From contig JAHBTW010000004.1 of assembly GCA_019638385.1 (NCBI GenBank), forward strand, positions 186,001 through 250,000: a stretch of 64,000 bases of DNA. Direction: 5' to 3'. Below the pieces are notes generated by a model. The model saw nothing but the letters and a program-made list of their open reading frames with translations, was not told where the DNA came from and made no database searches. Of the stretch, positions 34,883 to 43,299 are shown in pieces. Position numbers and translations under genes: made by a program. This DNA comes from Saprospiraceae bacterium (GTDB taxonomy: Bacteria > Bacteroidota > Bacteroidia > Chitinophagales > Saprospiraceae). Position 1 is the stretch's first letter. Each line of letters starts with the position of its first letter.

Positions 34883-36526
34883 ATGAAGAGAATTCTCATC
34901 AATATGTTGCTCATTGCGGGATTGTTTTCCGTAAGCTCGTGCGATTTCGACGAGTTTCTGGACAACCCCAATGAAGTGACCGCAGCCAGTACGAATGTTG
35001 ATTTTATACTAAATCGCATTCAGGTAGATTTCGTGGCTTTTTACAGAGGCACCAGCAACCGCGGTCAGCGCGTTACCCGCATACTGCATCAAGCTTCCGA
35101 CACTTATGAAATTTCTCACCAGCCGGTATTTCAAAACGGCACCTGGAGTTCGGCCTATGCCAATATTCTCAACGACATCAAAACGTTGAAGGATTTGGCG
35201 GAAAAGGGCAATTTCAGACGGCACCTCGCGATGGCGCAAACCATCGAAGCGTATGTGTGGATGGTGTTGGTGGATAGTTTCGGAGACGTGCCTTTTTCGG
35301 AAGCGCTCGACCCGGCCAATTTCAACCCTAAGGTAGATTCCGGCGCCGATGTGTATCGCGCTGCTTTCGATCTATTAGTGGAAGCGAAGAACAATTTCGC
35401 GGCTACCTCTTTTATCGGTACACCCAACGATCTTTTCTACGCCAGAAATTACACTAAATGGACGCGCTTAGTCAACACGCTTCAGTTGCGGTACCACCTC
35501 AACCGGAGACTGATAGACGAGTCGGGTTCTACAGCTGCCATCAATGCCCTACTCACGGAAAACAACTTCCTGCAAATCGGCGATGATTTCATCTGGCGCT
35601 ATGGCGTAAGCCTTCAGGACCCGGTGAGTGTAAACCCGCTGTACACCGGGCAGTATCCGGGCGGCGGCGGCGATTACCAATCCGTATTCTTTATGTGGCA
35701 TCTTACCGAAGCCAAAGGATTTGACGATCCGCGTGCCAAGTACTATTTCTACCGCCAGAGAGCTGCGAACCCTACGAGCGGTTCGGAAGCGCGTTGCGTG
35801 GACGAATTCCTGCCTAACCACTATCCGGTTGATATGGTGTGGTGTATGCCGGGCACGCGCGGCTATTGGGGCCGGGATCACCTCGATCCTCAAGGCATTC
35901 CGCCGGACGGTCTTGGCAGAACGCTGTACGGCTTATACCCGGCTGGCGCTACCTTCGACAACGATATGCCCACCCCCATGTCGGCTGCCAACCGTGGAAA
36001 CAACGGCGCCGGTATTGAGCCGATCATGTTGGCCGCTTATGTGGATTTCATGCTGGCGGAAGTACATTTGGAGCTGAGAGATGATGCGGCTGCTGCCAGA
36101 ACCTCTATGTTGGCCGGCGCCGAGAAGCACATCAACTTCGTGCGTACCTGGTCACTCACTACGGCAGAGGCGCCCAAGATTACAGCTTACCAAAATAATG
36201 CTGCGTTTGATGCAAGCCGTGTGCAATACCTCACCAAAGTGGGACAGGATTATGACGCAGCAGCGGCTACTGTGGACAGAATGCGCGTGATTGCCCGCGA
36301 ATATTGGATTTCTCTGTACGGCAACGGCAACGAAGCCTACAACCTGTACCGCAGAACCGGCCAGCCGGACAACATGCAGCCGGGACAGATTCCGAACTTC
36401 GGTCGGTTCCCGCGTACGTTCTTTTATCCTGCCGACCACGTCAACCTCAATTCGAGTGCCGCCCAAAAGGCCAACCATGATGTGACCGTGTTTTGGGATA
36501 ATAACCCGGCCGGATTTATTGATTAA
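34883..36526 (+). CDS. SusD/RagB-family nutrient-binding lipoprotein (SusD-like_2 group)
   Basis: A 547-residue surface lipoprotein with lipobox SVSSC and the N-terminal DFDEFLDNPNEVTAAS typical of the SusD-like_2 group. Helical TPR-like segments follow (QTIEAYVWMVLVDSFGDVPFSEAL is the family's strongest signature). Near the C-terminus are REYWISLYGNGNEAYNLYRR and the late FPRTFFYPADHVNLN. It caps the SusC barrel and captures the ligand. It lies between the SusC gene and a small lipoprotein gene, with gaps of about 20 bases, so all three should be cotranscribed. Confidence 0.94.
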   Translation: MKRILINMLLIAGLFSVSSCDFDEFLDNPNEVTAASTNVDFILNRIQVDFVAFYRGTSNRGQRVTRILHQASDTYEISHQPVFQNGTWSSAYANILNDIKTLKDLAEKGNFRRHLAMAQTIEAYVWMVLVDSFGDVPFSEALDPANFNPKVDSGADVYRAAFDLLVEAKNNFAATSFIGTPNDLFYARNYTKWTRLVNTLQLRYHLNRRLIDESGSTAAINALLTENNFLQIGDDFIWRYGVSLQDPVSVNPLYTGQYPGGGGDYQSVFFMWHLTEAKGFDDPRAKYYFYRQRAANPTSGSEARCVDEFLPNHYPVDMVWCMPGTRGYWGRDHLDPQGIPPDGLGRTLYGLYPAGATFDNDMPTPMSAANRGNNGAGIEPIMLAAYVDFMLAEVHLELRDDAAAARTSMLAGAEKHINFVRTWSLTTAEAPKITAYQNNAAFDASRVQYLTKVGQDYDAAAATVDRMRVIAREYWISLYGNGNEAYNLYRRTGQPDNMQPGQIPNFGRFPRTFFYPADHVNLNSSAAQKANHDVTVFWDNNPAGFID

Positions 36527-36546
36527 CCTTAAAAATGGAATTTCCA

Positions 36547-37545
36547 ATGAGAAAAATAATCTATAGCTTCGGGGTGATTCTTGCCTTGTCCATTGCGTCC
36601 TGTACGGATTTCGTGGACCCGACCATCCCGTACAACAACTTTGATACAGGGGTTTATCTGCGCACGCTTGTTGCGCCGTCCCCCAGCTTCAACTTTTTTG
36701 CCTTAGGGGCTTCTGAATTCAAAGTAACGGTAGAAGCCGTTGATATTGAAGACGGAAAATTGGTGCGGGATGTGGAGGTATTCGTGGCGCGGAGAAGAGT
36801 CCAGACCGTAACGCCGGAAGTAAAGATCGGTACGATCGCTGCTGCCGACTTCCAACCGCATACATTGACCCTCCCTGATGTGCATCCGCCAAGCGGCAGC
36901 AAGTATCCGGCAGCTACCTTTACGATCGGTATTGCGGCAGTGTTGCAGGCTATGGGCATGACAGAAGCAGACATTAACGGCGGCGATTTTTTTGAATTCC
37001 GCTTACTGCTCAACACGACCGATGGCCGCACGTTTACCAATACCAACCTTAGCCCTGACATTTCGGGGGGCTTGTACTATCGCTCTCCGTTCTTCTACCG
37101 CATTCCGGTGGTGTGCCCGAGTTCGTTGGCAGGCACCTACGATCTCAGCACTGTGGGCTGGTGTGGAAACTCTTACACCGGAAGAGCGAGGATTGTGGTG
37201 GACCCGATAGTCAATACATCTTACATCCTTCAGGTTGATCTCGACGGCACCTTCGTGGATGACTTTTCACTGGGTTCCTACCGCGTTTGTTATGGAGCTG
37301 CAACAGCTCCTCCCGGCAGCGCCGCCGGTCTTCGCCTGAACGATGCCTGCGGGCAGATTTCTTTCAACACGGCAGGCAGTTCGCCATGGGGCGACCAGTT
37401 TTTCCTGGAAGAGGTAACCGTAGCCGGTTCTGTACTCACGCTTAAAGTTCGCTCCAGTTGGGATACCGGCGGTGGCGTATTTGAAGGCGGTACGGCCACG
37501 CTTACCCGCACCGACGGCACCAACTGGCCGCCGCTGCGCCTGTAA
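36547..37545 (+). CDS. Lipoprotein of the susCD operon, function unknown
   Basis: A 332-residue predicted lipoprotein with lipobox SIASC. The ATG at 36547 is favoured, but 36535 is also in frame. The body is beta-rich. The C-terminal half (CPSSLAGTYDLSTVGWCGNSYTG ... LRLNDACGQISF) resembles the beta-sandwich of surface glycan-binding or DUF-type proteins found third in susCD operons. Paired Cys residues in the second half may form disulfides. A role as an auxiliary ligand-binding protein is inferred from position only. A strong terminator follows. Confidence 0.75.
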   Translation: MRKIIYSFGVILALSIASCTDFVDPTIPYNNFDTGVYLRTLVAPSPSFNFFALGASEFKVTVEAVDIEDGKLVRDVEVFVARRRVQTVTPEVKIGTIAAADFQPHTLTLPDVHPPSGSKYPAATFTIGIAAVLQAMGMTEADINGGDFFEFRLLLNTTDGRTFTNTNLSPDISGGLYYRSPFFYRIPVVCPSSLAGTYDLSTVGWCGNSYTGRARIVVDPIVNTSYILQVDLDGTFVDDFSLGSYRVCYGAATAPPGSAAGLRLNDACGQISFNTAGSSPWGDQFFLEEVTVAGSVLTLKVRSSWDTGGGVFEGGTATLTRTDGTNWPPLRL

Positions 37546-37594
37546 TTGCTGCGATGACGTAAGTCAAGCATTTAGATTAAATACTCAAATGAGA

Positions 37595-37637
37595 GAGGGC
37601 CTGTACATCATGATGTACAGGCCCTCCGTTTTTTTTT
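37595..37637 (+). terminator. Terminator of the susCD operon
   Basis: Perfect 16-base arms (37595-37610 and 37611-37626) with no separate loop, followed by CG and nine T. It lies 23 bases before the 3' end of a convergent gene. Confidence 0.92.
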
Positions 37638-37659
37638 ACGTGCACGTTTCTAAAGGAGG

Positions 37660-38352
37660 TTAATTACCCGACATTTTCTCTACCAATGTAAGCAATTGCT
37701 GAGAATCTTTGATGTTGTAGTTGCCTTCTTTCATGTATTTATCCAGCACGCTGCTTCTGCGGCGATAGTAATCTTTCAAGTCATTTTTGCTTTTGACGAG
37801 GGTAAGTTTCTCGCCGTCGTAGATGTAATTGTCACTGGATTTCAGGAGCCTGTCCGTTGTGTATCCGCCCGTAATGTGCGCCTGAGCATGGGGTTCTTTT
37901 ACAAAAATATAGTGTTGCACGAGCACTTTTACGGCGCCGTCGCCCAACACCTCCATGAAGCCCTGGAGGGCTTTGTTGTTGTAGGTGAAGAAGTTGGCGG
38001 GTACCAATTGTTTTTTCTTACCGCCCTCGCTTAGGGTTACATCTTTGAAAAAATAGTTGGCGATGACCTTTTCCTCGCCCTGAAGCAGTACCTCCAGATT
38101 GGAGTTCATCAGGTTGATCTTTACCGCTTCGAATCGAACGGAAGTATCTCTGAACTGTATGTCCATCGGCATCCATTCTTCGTGCATATACTCCGAGCCG
38201 ACCAGTTTGGGGCCGATGTTTCCCCGTTGGTACGCTTTGCCGTAGTGGTTGAAAAACTGCAACTGAAGTCGCTGTTGGTCATAGGTTTGAGCAGTCAGTA
38301 ATCCGCTATAGAGGAATACAATGGAGACGACAAGTAAAATCGTTTTTTTCAT
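37660..38352 (-). CDS. Exported hypothetical protein
   Basis: A 230-residue protein with a signal peptide (MKKTILLVVSIVFLYSGLLTA). It is beta-strand-rich in the middle (VRFEAVKINLMNSNLEVLLQGEEKV) and ends in a helical, charged tail (KSKNDLKDYYRRRSSVLDKYMKEG) that resembles the end of other small bacteroidetal periplasmic proteins. No known family is recognised. It converges on the susCD operon. Confidence 0.75.
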   Translation of the reverse strand: MKKTILLVVSIVFLYSGLLTAQTYDQQRLQLQFFNHYGKAYQRGNIGPKLVGSEYMHEEWMPMDIQFRDTSVRFEAVKINLMNSNLEVLLQGEEKVIANYFFKDVTLSEGGKKKQLVPANFFTYNNKALQGFMEVLGDGAVKVLVQHYIFVKEPHAQAHITGGYTTDRLLKSSDNYIYDGEKLTLVKSKNDLKDYYRRRSSVLDKYMKEGNYNIKDSQQLLTLVEKMSGN

Positions 38353-38420
38353 GCTTGGTTAATTTAGTGAGTATAAAAAGTAAGACATGCCGGTTTCGTT
38401 TTCGGTTGGACTCGTTTTAA

Positions 38421-38879
38421 CTAATTACCGAGTGTAACGGTGTAGGAATATCCGCCCGAATCGGGTTTGGGTTTTGCGCCCTCTTCCGGGGGCTTTGCCG
38501 GCGCAGCTACATAGTTGTATTGCACTTCGGAAGGAACTTGCGACTGCGGCGCGGCTTTCGGCAGATGAAAATGTATTTTGAGGGTATTGTGAAACAGCAC
38601 CTTAAGACCCCGCGCAGGCGGTACGTTAAACCGAAGGAGCTTCGCGATGCGAACGGCTTCTTCATCGCAGCCGTGCCCCAAACCGGCAAGCACCTGCACA
38701 TCAGTTACATTGCCTTTGTAATCAATCTCATATCGAATGGCTACGGTGCCTTCTATGCCGTTCCGGAGAGCTTCTTCCGGATATTGGAGCTGCCGGCTCA
38801 AAAATTCCTGCATGGCCTTCGGGCCGCCGGGATAAGCCGGCCGCTGAACGAAATGCTTGTCTTTTTTCTCTTTTCGCAT
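38421..38879 (-). CDS. TonB C-terminal domain protein without membrane anchor
   Basis: A 152-residue protein whose centre is a TonB-C domain: YPGGPKAMQEFLSRQLQYPEEA, GIEGTVAIRYEIDYKGNVTDVQVL, DEEAVRIAKLLRFNVPPARG. TonB energises outer membrane receptors and normally has an N-terminal membrane helix and proline-rich linker. Here the start at 38879 gives only the charged MRKEKKDKHFVQRPA before the domain. An in-frame start at 38948 would add residues that also lack a hydrophobic helix. It may be a detached domain with another role, or a truncated copy. A TACCTTTG box lies only 4 bases before the ATG. Confidence 0.8.
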   Translation of the reverse strand: MRKEKKDKHFVQRPAYPGGPKAMQEFLSRQLQYPEEALRNGIEGTVAIRYEIDYKGNVTDVQVLAGLGHGCDEEAVRIAKLLRFNVPPARGLKVLFHNTLKIHFHLPKAAPQSQVPSEVQYNYVAAPAKPPEEGAKPKPDSGGYSYTVTLGN

Positions 38880-38883
38880 CGGG

Positions 38884-38891
38884 CAAAGGTA
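38884..38891 (-). promoter_or_regulatory. -7 box next to the TonB-C gene start
   Basis: TACCTTTG on the minus strand (exact TAnnTTTG), 4 bases before the ATG at 38879. No -33 box at normal spacing. If used, the transcript would begin at or just inside the start codon. Confidence 0.4.
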
Positions 38892-38904
38892 ATGTTTTTT
38901 GTCC

Positions 38905-38967
38905 GGTATGCAGTCGGCGGTATGCGGTTGGCGGTGGCAGGAACCCACAACTCACAACGACCAACGA
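38905..38967. repeat. Mixed intergenic repeat words
   Basis: GGTATGCAGTCGGCGGTATGC-type words (38905-38935) are followed by CCACAACTCACAACGACCAACGA (38945-38967), two of the repeat families also seen behind pdxJ, uvrD and in the V-ATPase operon. Confidence 0.75.
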
Positions 38968-38989
38968 CTAAAATTAACCCCTTCCCCCT

Positions 38990-39021
38990 CTTGACATTGT
39001 CCCCATTATGTCTTACCTTGA
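38990..39021 (+). promoter_or_regulatory. Possible promoter of the xer gene
   Basis: CTTG at 38990-38993, 20 bases, then TACCTTGA at 39014-39021, near the TTTG / TAnnTTTG pattern; 39 bases before the ATG. Confidence 0.35.
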
Positions 39022-39060
39022 GCCTTGTAACAGTGAACGCCGCAACCGTACCGAACGCGC

Positions 39061-39963
39061 ATGAAATTGGATGCCTTTCTGCAATATCTTAAATTTGAAA
39101 AGCGCTTTTCCCCGCACACGCTCATCGCGTATGAAGGCGATCTCAAACAGTTTCAGGAATTCCTTTCCTCCGTTTTCGACATTCATACACCGCAACAAAT
39201 CAGCGCTTTGCACGTCCGTTCCTGGATGGTGAATTTGCTCGGAAATGACTGCTCCGCCCGCAGCGTGCATCGCAAGATTTCTTCGCTCAAATCCTGGTTC
39301 CGTTTTTTGCGCAAGCGCGGAGAGGTAACCCACAACCCGACTCAACAATTGGTATTGCCCAAAACCGGGAAACGCCTGCCGGTGGTGGTGGAGCAAAAAG
39401 AAATGGAAACCCTGCTTGATCGGATGGAGTTTGGAGAAGGCTTTGCAGCAGAGCGCGACAGAATTGCGCTGGAACTGCTCTATCAGGCCGGGCTTCGGCG
39501 CGCAGAGTTGGTCGGGCTGAAACTTTCGGATGCCGATCTCGACAATCGGATGCTCCGCGTATTCGGCAAAGGCGCCAAAGAACGGCTCATTCCATTTGGA
39601 AAGGCGTTGGAGACCTGCCTCCACAATTATCTGGAGGCGCGCGGCAGCGAATTTCCAAAAGCTGATTCGGAAGCGCTGCTGCTCTCCGATAAAGGTAAAG
39701 CAATGTATCCGGAGCAAATTTATCAGCTTGTACATCGTTACTTGTCGGCAGTGACGACCACAGAACAGCGCAGCCCGCATGTATTGCGCCATTCTTTCGC
39801 TACCCATTTGTCGAACAACGGCGCCGACCTGAATGCCGTGAAAGCCCTGCTGGGCCACAGCAGCCTTGCCGCTACGCAGGTATATATGCACAATTCCATA
39901 GAGCGCCTACGACAGGTTTACCTGCAGGCCCACCCTAAAGCCCTGAAAAATAAACCACAATAG
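39061..39963 (+). CDS. Tyrosine recombinase XerC/XerD family
   Basis: A 300-residue site-specific recombinase of the size used for chromosome dimer resolution. The N-terminal SAM-like DNA-binding domain (LQYLKFEKRFSPHTLIAYEGDL) is followed by the catalytic domain with Arg146, Lys170, His240, Arg243, His266 and nucleophile Tyr275 (TQVYMH). All six active-site residues are in place. It is followed 26 bases later by hpf, an arrangement common in Bacteroidota, which supports a housekeeping Xer role rather than an integron or phage integrase. Confidence 0.93.
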   Translation: MKLDAFLQYLKFEKRFSPHTLIAYEGDLKQFQEFLSSVFDIHTPQQISALHVRSWMVNLLGNDCSARSVHRKISSLKSWFRFLRKRGEVTHNPTQQLVLPKTGKRLPVVVEQKEMETLLDRMEFGEGFAAERDRIALELLYQAGLRRAELVGLKLSDADLDNRMLRVFGKGAKERLIPFGKALETCLHNYLEARGSEFPKADSEALLLSDKGKAMYPEQIYQLVHRYLSAVTTTEQRSPHVLRHSFATHLSNNGADLNAVKALLGHSSLAATQVYMHNSIERLRQVYLQAHPKALKNKPQ

Positions 39964-39989
39964 ATTTTTTCATCATAAAACTGAGGAAT

Positions 39990-40283
39990 ATGAGAGTGTA
40001 CACCGAATCAGTTGCCTTTAAGGCCGACCAGAAACTGCTGGAATACGTTGAGCGCAAGCTGGCCAAAATGGATCAGTTTTTCGACCGCATTATTGACGCC
40101 CATGTGGTGCTAAAGTTAGAGAATGCAGGGCAAGTGCGCGATAAAGTTGTCGAGGTGAGGATCAATGTACCCGGAGACATACTAATCGCTAAAGAAAGTC
40201 GAAAAACATTTGAGGCCTCGGTGGCTTCCGCAGTGGAAGCCTTGCGCCGCCAACTGATACGCTATAAAGAATTGGCGGATTGA
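39990..40283 (+). CDS. hpf: Ribosome hibernation-promoting factor, short form
   Basis: A 97-residue HPF/RaiA-type protein (MRVYTESVAFKADQKLLEYV, VVEVRINVPGDILIAKE, TFEASVASAVEALRRQLIRYKE) that binds the 30S subunit and silences ribosomes under stress. It has only the N-terminal domain, so it is the short form, and ribosome dimers would need another factor. It lies downstream of the xer gene and before a bidirectional terminator. Confidence 0.93.
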   Translation: MRVYTESVAFKADQKLLEYVERKLAKMDQFFDRIIDAHVVLKLENAGQVRDKVVEVRINVPGDILIAKESRKTFEASVASAVEALRRQLIRYKELAD

Positions 40284-40308
40284 TACGAATGCTATCTAAA
40301 GCGCAAAA

Positions 40309-40346
40309 AAAGAGCCATCCCGGATTCGCGTTCGGGATGGCTCTTT
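40309..40346. terminator. Bidirectional terminator between hpf and a lipoprotein gene
   Basis: Fourteen-base perfect arms (40309-40322 and 40333-40346). The A-rich left flank gives a run of seven T on the minus strand; on the plus strand the T run is short. It serves both convergent genes. Confidence 0.85.
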
Positions 40347-40369
40347 GCATTGGCCGTTGCCACAAGTCA

Positions 40370-40990
40370 TTACATCGTGTAAGGCATTTTTCGGCTCGCC
40401 TGCCGCATGAGGCCGTCCACTACCTGAGCCGGCGTACTGAAAGTGCCGCCGGAAAGTTTGTGGTTGAAATTCCAGATCATCTTGTTCGTGGATTTGTCGT
40501 GAATGGAAATCGTTCCGGTGACTTCATTGGTGGAGCCCCAGACACCGAAAATCAACCCCACGGCAATGGCGCCTCCTTCCGACATGGGTTTTGTGAGCGA
40601 GTAGTTGGACGTGACCAAGCCGTCAACGCCGAGTGCTTCACACATTTCAGCAGGCGAGAGCGGATTGCCGTCGTAGTGTCCGGCTCTTTGCAATTTGGCG
40701 TTGGTCGTTTCGATGTCCAGCACCTCCACGTTCATTTTGTTTTGCATTTTGCGGCGGAGAAACCACGCGTGCATCTCCTTTTGGAAGTTGACAGATTCCG
40801 TTTTTTGTTGTTCCTTAATGGCTTCTGCGTCCACCTTTTTTTGCGCCGCTATTGACACCGAAGGCGGTGCAATGGCGATGAGACGGTGACTGCCCGCCCT
40901 TGATGCGGCATCCGGGCTGTTGTAGATTTTAGCACAACCGCTGAACAACAGGGTTACGACTCCGGCGAGGAAAAAGAATTGATTTTTCAT
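40370..40990 (-). CDS. Lipoprotein, function unknown
   Basis: A 206-residue predicted lipoprotein (lipobox LFSGC). A Lys/Glu-rich helix (QKKVDAEAIKEQQKTESVNFQKEMHAW) precedes a domain with ALGVDGLVTSNYSL and IAVGLIFGVWG, followed by SIHDKSTNKMIWNFNHKLSGG. The pattern resembles lipoproteins that group with GNA1162/DUF799 or LpoB-like folds (a secreted alpha/beta fold with a hydrophobic glycine strand), but I cannot name the family with certainty. Confidence 0.75.
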   Translation of the reverse strand: MKNQFFFLAGVVTLLFSGCAKIYNSPDAASRAGSHRLIAIAPPSVSIAAQKKVDAEAIKEQQKTESVNFQKEMHAWFLRRKMQNKMNVEVLDIETTNAKLQRAGHYDGNPLSPAEMCEALGVDGLVTSNYSLTKPMSEGGAIAVGLIFGVWGSTNEVTGTISIHDKSTNKMIWNFNHKLSGGTFSTPAQVVDGLMRQASRKMPYTM

Positions 40991-41127
40991 TGCGTTTCGG
41001 GTTAATTGTTAGGAAATTTAAAATAAAATCAGTGGTGATTCATTCCGCAGAATCTCTGCAAGAACGCGAATTAAAAATTTATCTTACGTTCAATTTTTTG
41101 GATTGACCGCATTAAACATTTCTTTAA

Positions 41128-43281
41128 CTATTCCACTACATAATAGAATCGCTCTTCGCCCATTTGTACCACTTGGTGATTGCGCATACGCACCCAGCGG
41201 TAGGCAAATGCCTCGCCTTGCGACGCCTCTATTTCGGCAGTCCACCAAGGGTAGGCATCGGCATCGGCGGGTACGGCATATTGCAGGCGCCAGGCGCCGA
41301 GCGCTTCGTTGCTGCCGGCAAGGAATACGGTTTCTCCAAACTCCGTATGCACGTGTACGCGCAGGCTGATTTTTCGCGGGGCGGCAGTTTGAGCTTGCTT
41401 TGCCGGTTGGAGCCAATATACGCCGTAGGGCGGCACAATGAGTTCGTTGTCGGTAAAGCGCAGAACGGTTTTGCTCAGCACGTCTTCGTATGCGTCGGCC
41501 CTCCACTCCGGCGGGAGCAGGCTGATGGCGCCCGCCTGTATCTTGCGGCTAAAGTTGGCGACGAGGAGCAGGCGTTCGCCCGTATAGCTTCGCTCGCAAA
41601 AAAACAGGGAGTCATTATCGGGCAATAAAATCCGGTCGGACGAACGGCCGTGGAGTGCTTTTTGCCCGGCGCGTATTTTTGCAAGCTGCGCATGCATGTC
41701 AAAAAGCTGCTGCTCCACCGAGCCTTTCCGGTTGCGCAACGATGCTTTGTGCCAATTCATAGGCGGGCGATGCACCCAGCGGTTATCGCCGGCGCGCTCG
41801 GGGTCGGCGAGGTAGGAGAAATTGTTGAGTTGGCCGGTTTCGTCGCCGGAGTATATGAGCGGAATGCCGCGCATGAAAAAGATGATGCCGTTGAGCAGGC
41901 GAAGACGGCGAATGGCCGCCTGAATTTGTTCCGGCTCCGCCTCCACCTGCGCTTTTTGCAGACCGGTCAGCGCGGCTGCCGTCCCGGATACGCGCGCCTC
42001 GCCGGTATTTCTGTCTCTTTGAAAAACATACCCTTCCGCATAGCTGCCGGGAATAGCGCCGGTATAAAAATCAGTGCAAAAATGGCGCGTGCCGCGTCCG
42101 TCTTGTTGAACAGCAGCAGCATTTTCGTCAGATATCCCCCATCCGATATCGTCGTGGCAGCGGATGTAGTTGAGCCAGGTAGCCTCCTGCGGAATGGCGG
42201 GTAAATGCAAAAGAGTGGTGCGGAGCAGATGGGTATTTTCGGAGGCCAAAGCATGCCAAAGGTGGTTCATTAGCGTAGCGTTATAGCCTATTTCACACAC
42301 TTTACCTTCCAAGCCTCCGGCGCCGAGGTATTTGATAACATCGTCGGGCGCCACAATAGCCTCCGATTTGAACAACACGCCCGGCGCCGCCATGCGCATC
42401 AAGGCGCGGTAGGCGGCTAAAAGGTGTATCGCTTCCGGTTGGTTTTGGCAATTGGTACCCATTTTTTTCCAAAGAAAGGGGACTGCATCCAAACGCAGCA
42501 CGTCCACGCCGCAATTGGCCAGAAACAGCATCTCGCCAAGCATAGCGGCAAAGACCTGCGGATTGCGATAGTTTAAATCCCATTGAAAGTCGTAGAAAGT
42601 TGTCCAGGCCCATTTTTCGATTTCCGGCAGGAAGGTAAAATTGCCGGGTGCAAAGTCGGGGAATACTTCCGGGAGGTTGCGCTCATACGAATCGGGCAGG
42701 CTGCGGTCGTCGAAAAGGAGGTAAAATTGCTGATACCGGGGGTCGCCGTTGAGGGCAGCTTGCGCCCAGGCGTGCTCGCGGGCGGTGTGGTTCATCACCA
42801 AATCTACCACCAACGCGATATCCTGTTCTTGCAAAAGCCGGGTCAGCCGCCGAAGGTCTTCCAGCGTTCCGATGCGGGGGTCCACGTCGCGATAGTCTGC
42901 CACGGCATAGCCGCCGTCGTTGGGGCCTTGTCGGGGCCGGAGCAAAGGCATAAGATGAAGGTAGGTGATGCCCAACTCCTTGAAATATGGAATGTGTTGG
43001 ATAAGGCTGTTCAGGTCGCCGCTGAAAAGATGCACATACAACATCATGCCGATATGCCGGGGCTTTTGAAACCAATCGGGTTGTCGGGCGCGTTGCGCGT
43101 CGCTCTGTTTCAGATGGTCGCTGCGATCCTCGTGGGCCTGGGTAAGTATGCCGAGCAGTTGTTGAATCTCGCTTTCTCCGGCTTCCGGGTACAGCAAACG
43201 GTAGCTGTGCCAAAAGTCGGGCCACAACTGCTTCACTCGTTTTTTCAGAGCGGCAGGAAGGGCATTGATGATAGGATTCAT
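41128..43281 (-). CDS. GH13 amylosucrase-like enzyme with C-terminal CBM20-like module
   Basis: A 717-residue enzyme. Residues 1-75 form the helical N-domain typical of amylosucrase. The (beta/alpha)8 barrel carries nucleophile Asp265 (VLRLDAV), acid/base Glu307 (KSEAIV) and Asp377 (RCHDDIGW), and DGGYAVADYRDVDP and DLVMNHT are also diagnostic. The 42-residue distance from nucleophile to acid/base equals that of Neisseria amylosucrase. From about 636 a beta-sandwich (RVHVHTEFGETVFLAGSNEALGAW ... YPWWTAEI) looks like a CBM20 starch-binding module. No signal peptide is seen. The likely reaction is sucrose to alpha-1,4-glucan plus fructose, or sucrose hydrolysis. The gene is 18 bases downstream of rho and probably cotranscribed with it. 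Confidence 0.85.
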   Translation of the reverse strand: MNPIINALPAALKKRVKQLWPDFWHSYRLLYPEAGESEIQQLLGILTQAHEDRSDHLKQSDAQRARQPDWFQKPRHIGMMLYVHLFSGDLNSLIQHIPYFKELGITYLHLMPLLRPRQGPNDGGYAVADYRDVDPRIGTLEDLRRLTRLLQEQDIALVVDLVMNHTAREHAWAQAALNGDPRYQQFYLLFDDRSLPDSYERNLPEVFPDFAPGNFTFLPEIEKWAWTTFYDFQWDLNYRNPQVFAAMLGEMLFLANCGVDVLRLDAVPFLWKKMGTNCQNQPEAIHLLAAYRALMRMAAPGVLFKSEAIVAPDDVIKYLGAGGLEGKVCEIGYNATLMNHLWHALASENTHLLRTTLLHLPAIPQEATWLNYIRCHDDIGWGISDENAAAVQQDGRGTRHFCTDFYTGAIPGSYAEGYVFQRDRNTGEARVSGTAAALTGLQKAQVEAEPEQIQAAIRRLRLLNGIIFFMRGIPLIYSGDETGQLNNFSYLADPERAGDNRWVHRPPMNWHKASLRNRKGSVEQQLFDMHAQLAKIRAGQKALHGRSSDRILLPDNDSLFFCERSYTGERLLLVANFSRKIQAGAISLLPPEWRADAYEDVLSKTVLRFTDNELIVPPYGVYWLQPAKQAQTAAPRKISLRVHVHTEFGETVFLAGSNEALGAWRLQYAVPADADAYPWWTAEIEASQGEAFAYRWVRMRNHQVVQMGEERFYYVVE

Positions 43282-43299
43282 ACCGCTAAGGCATATTCA

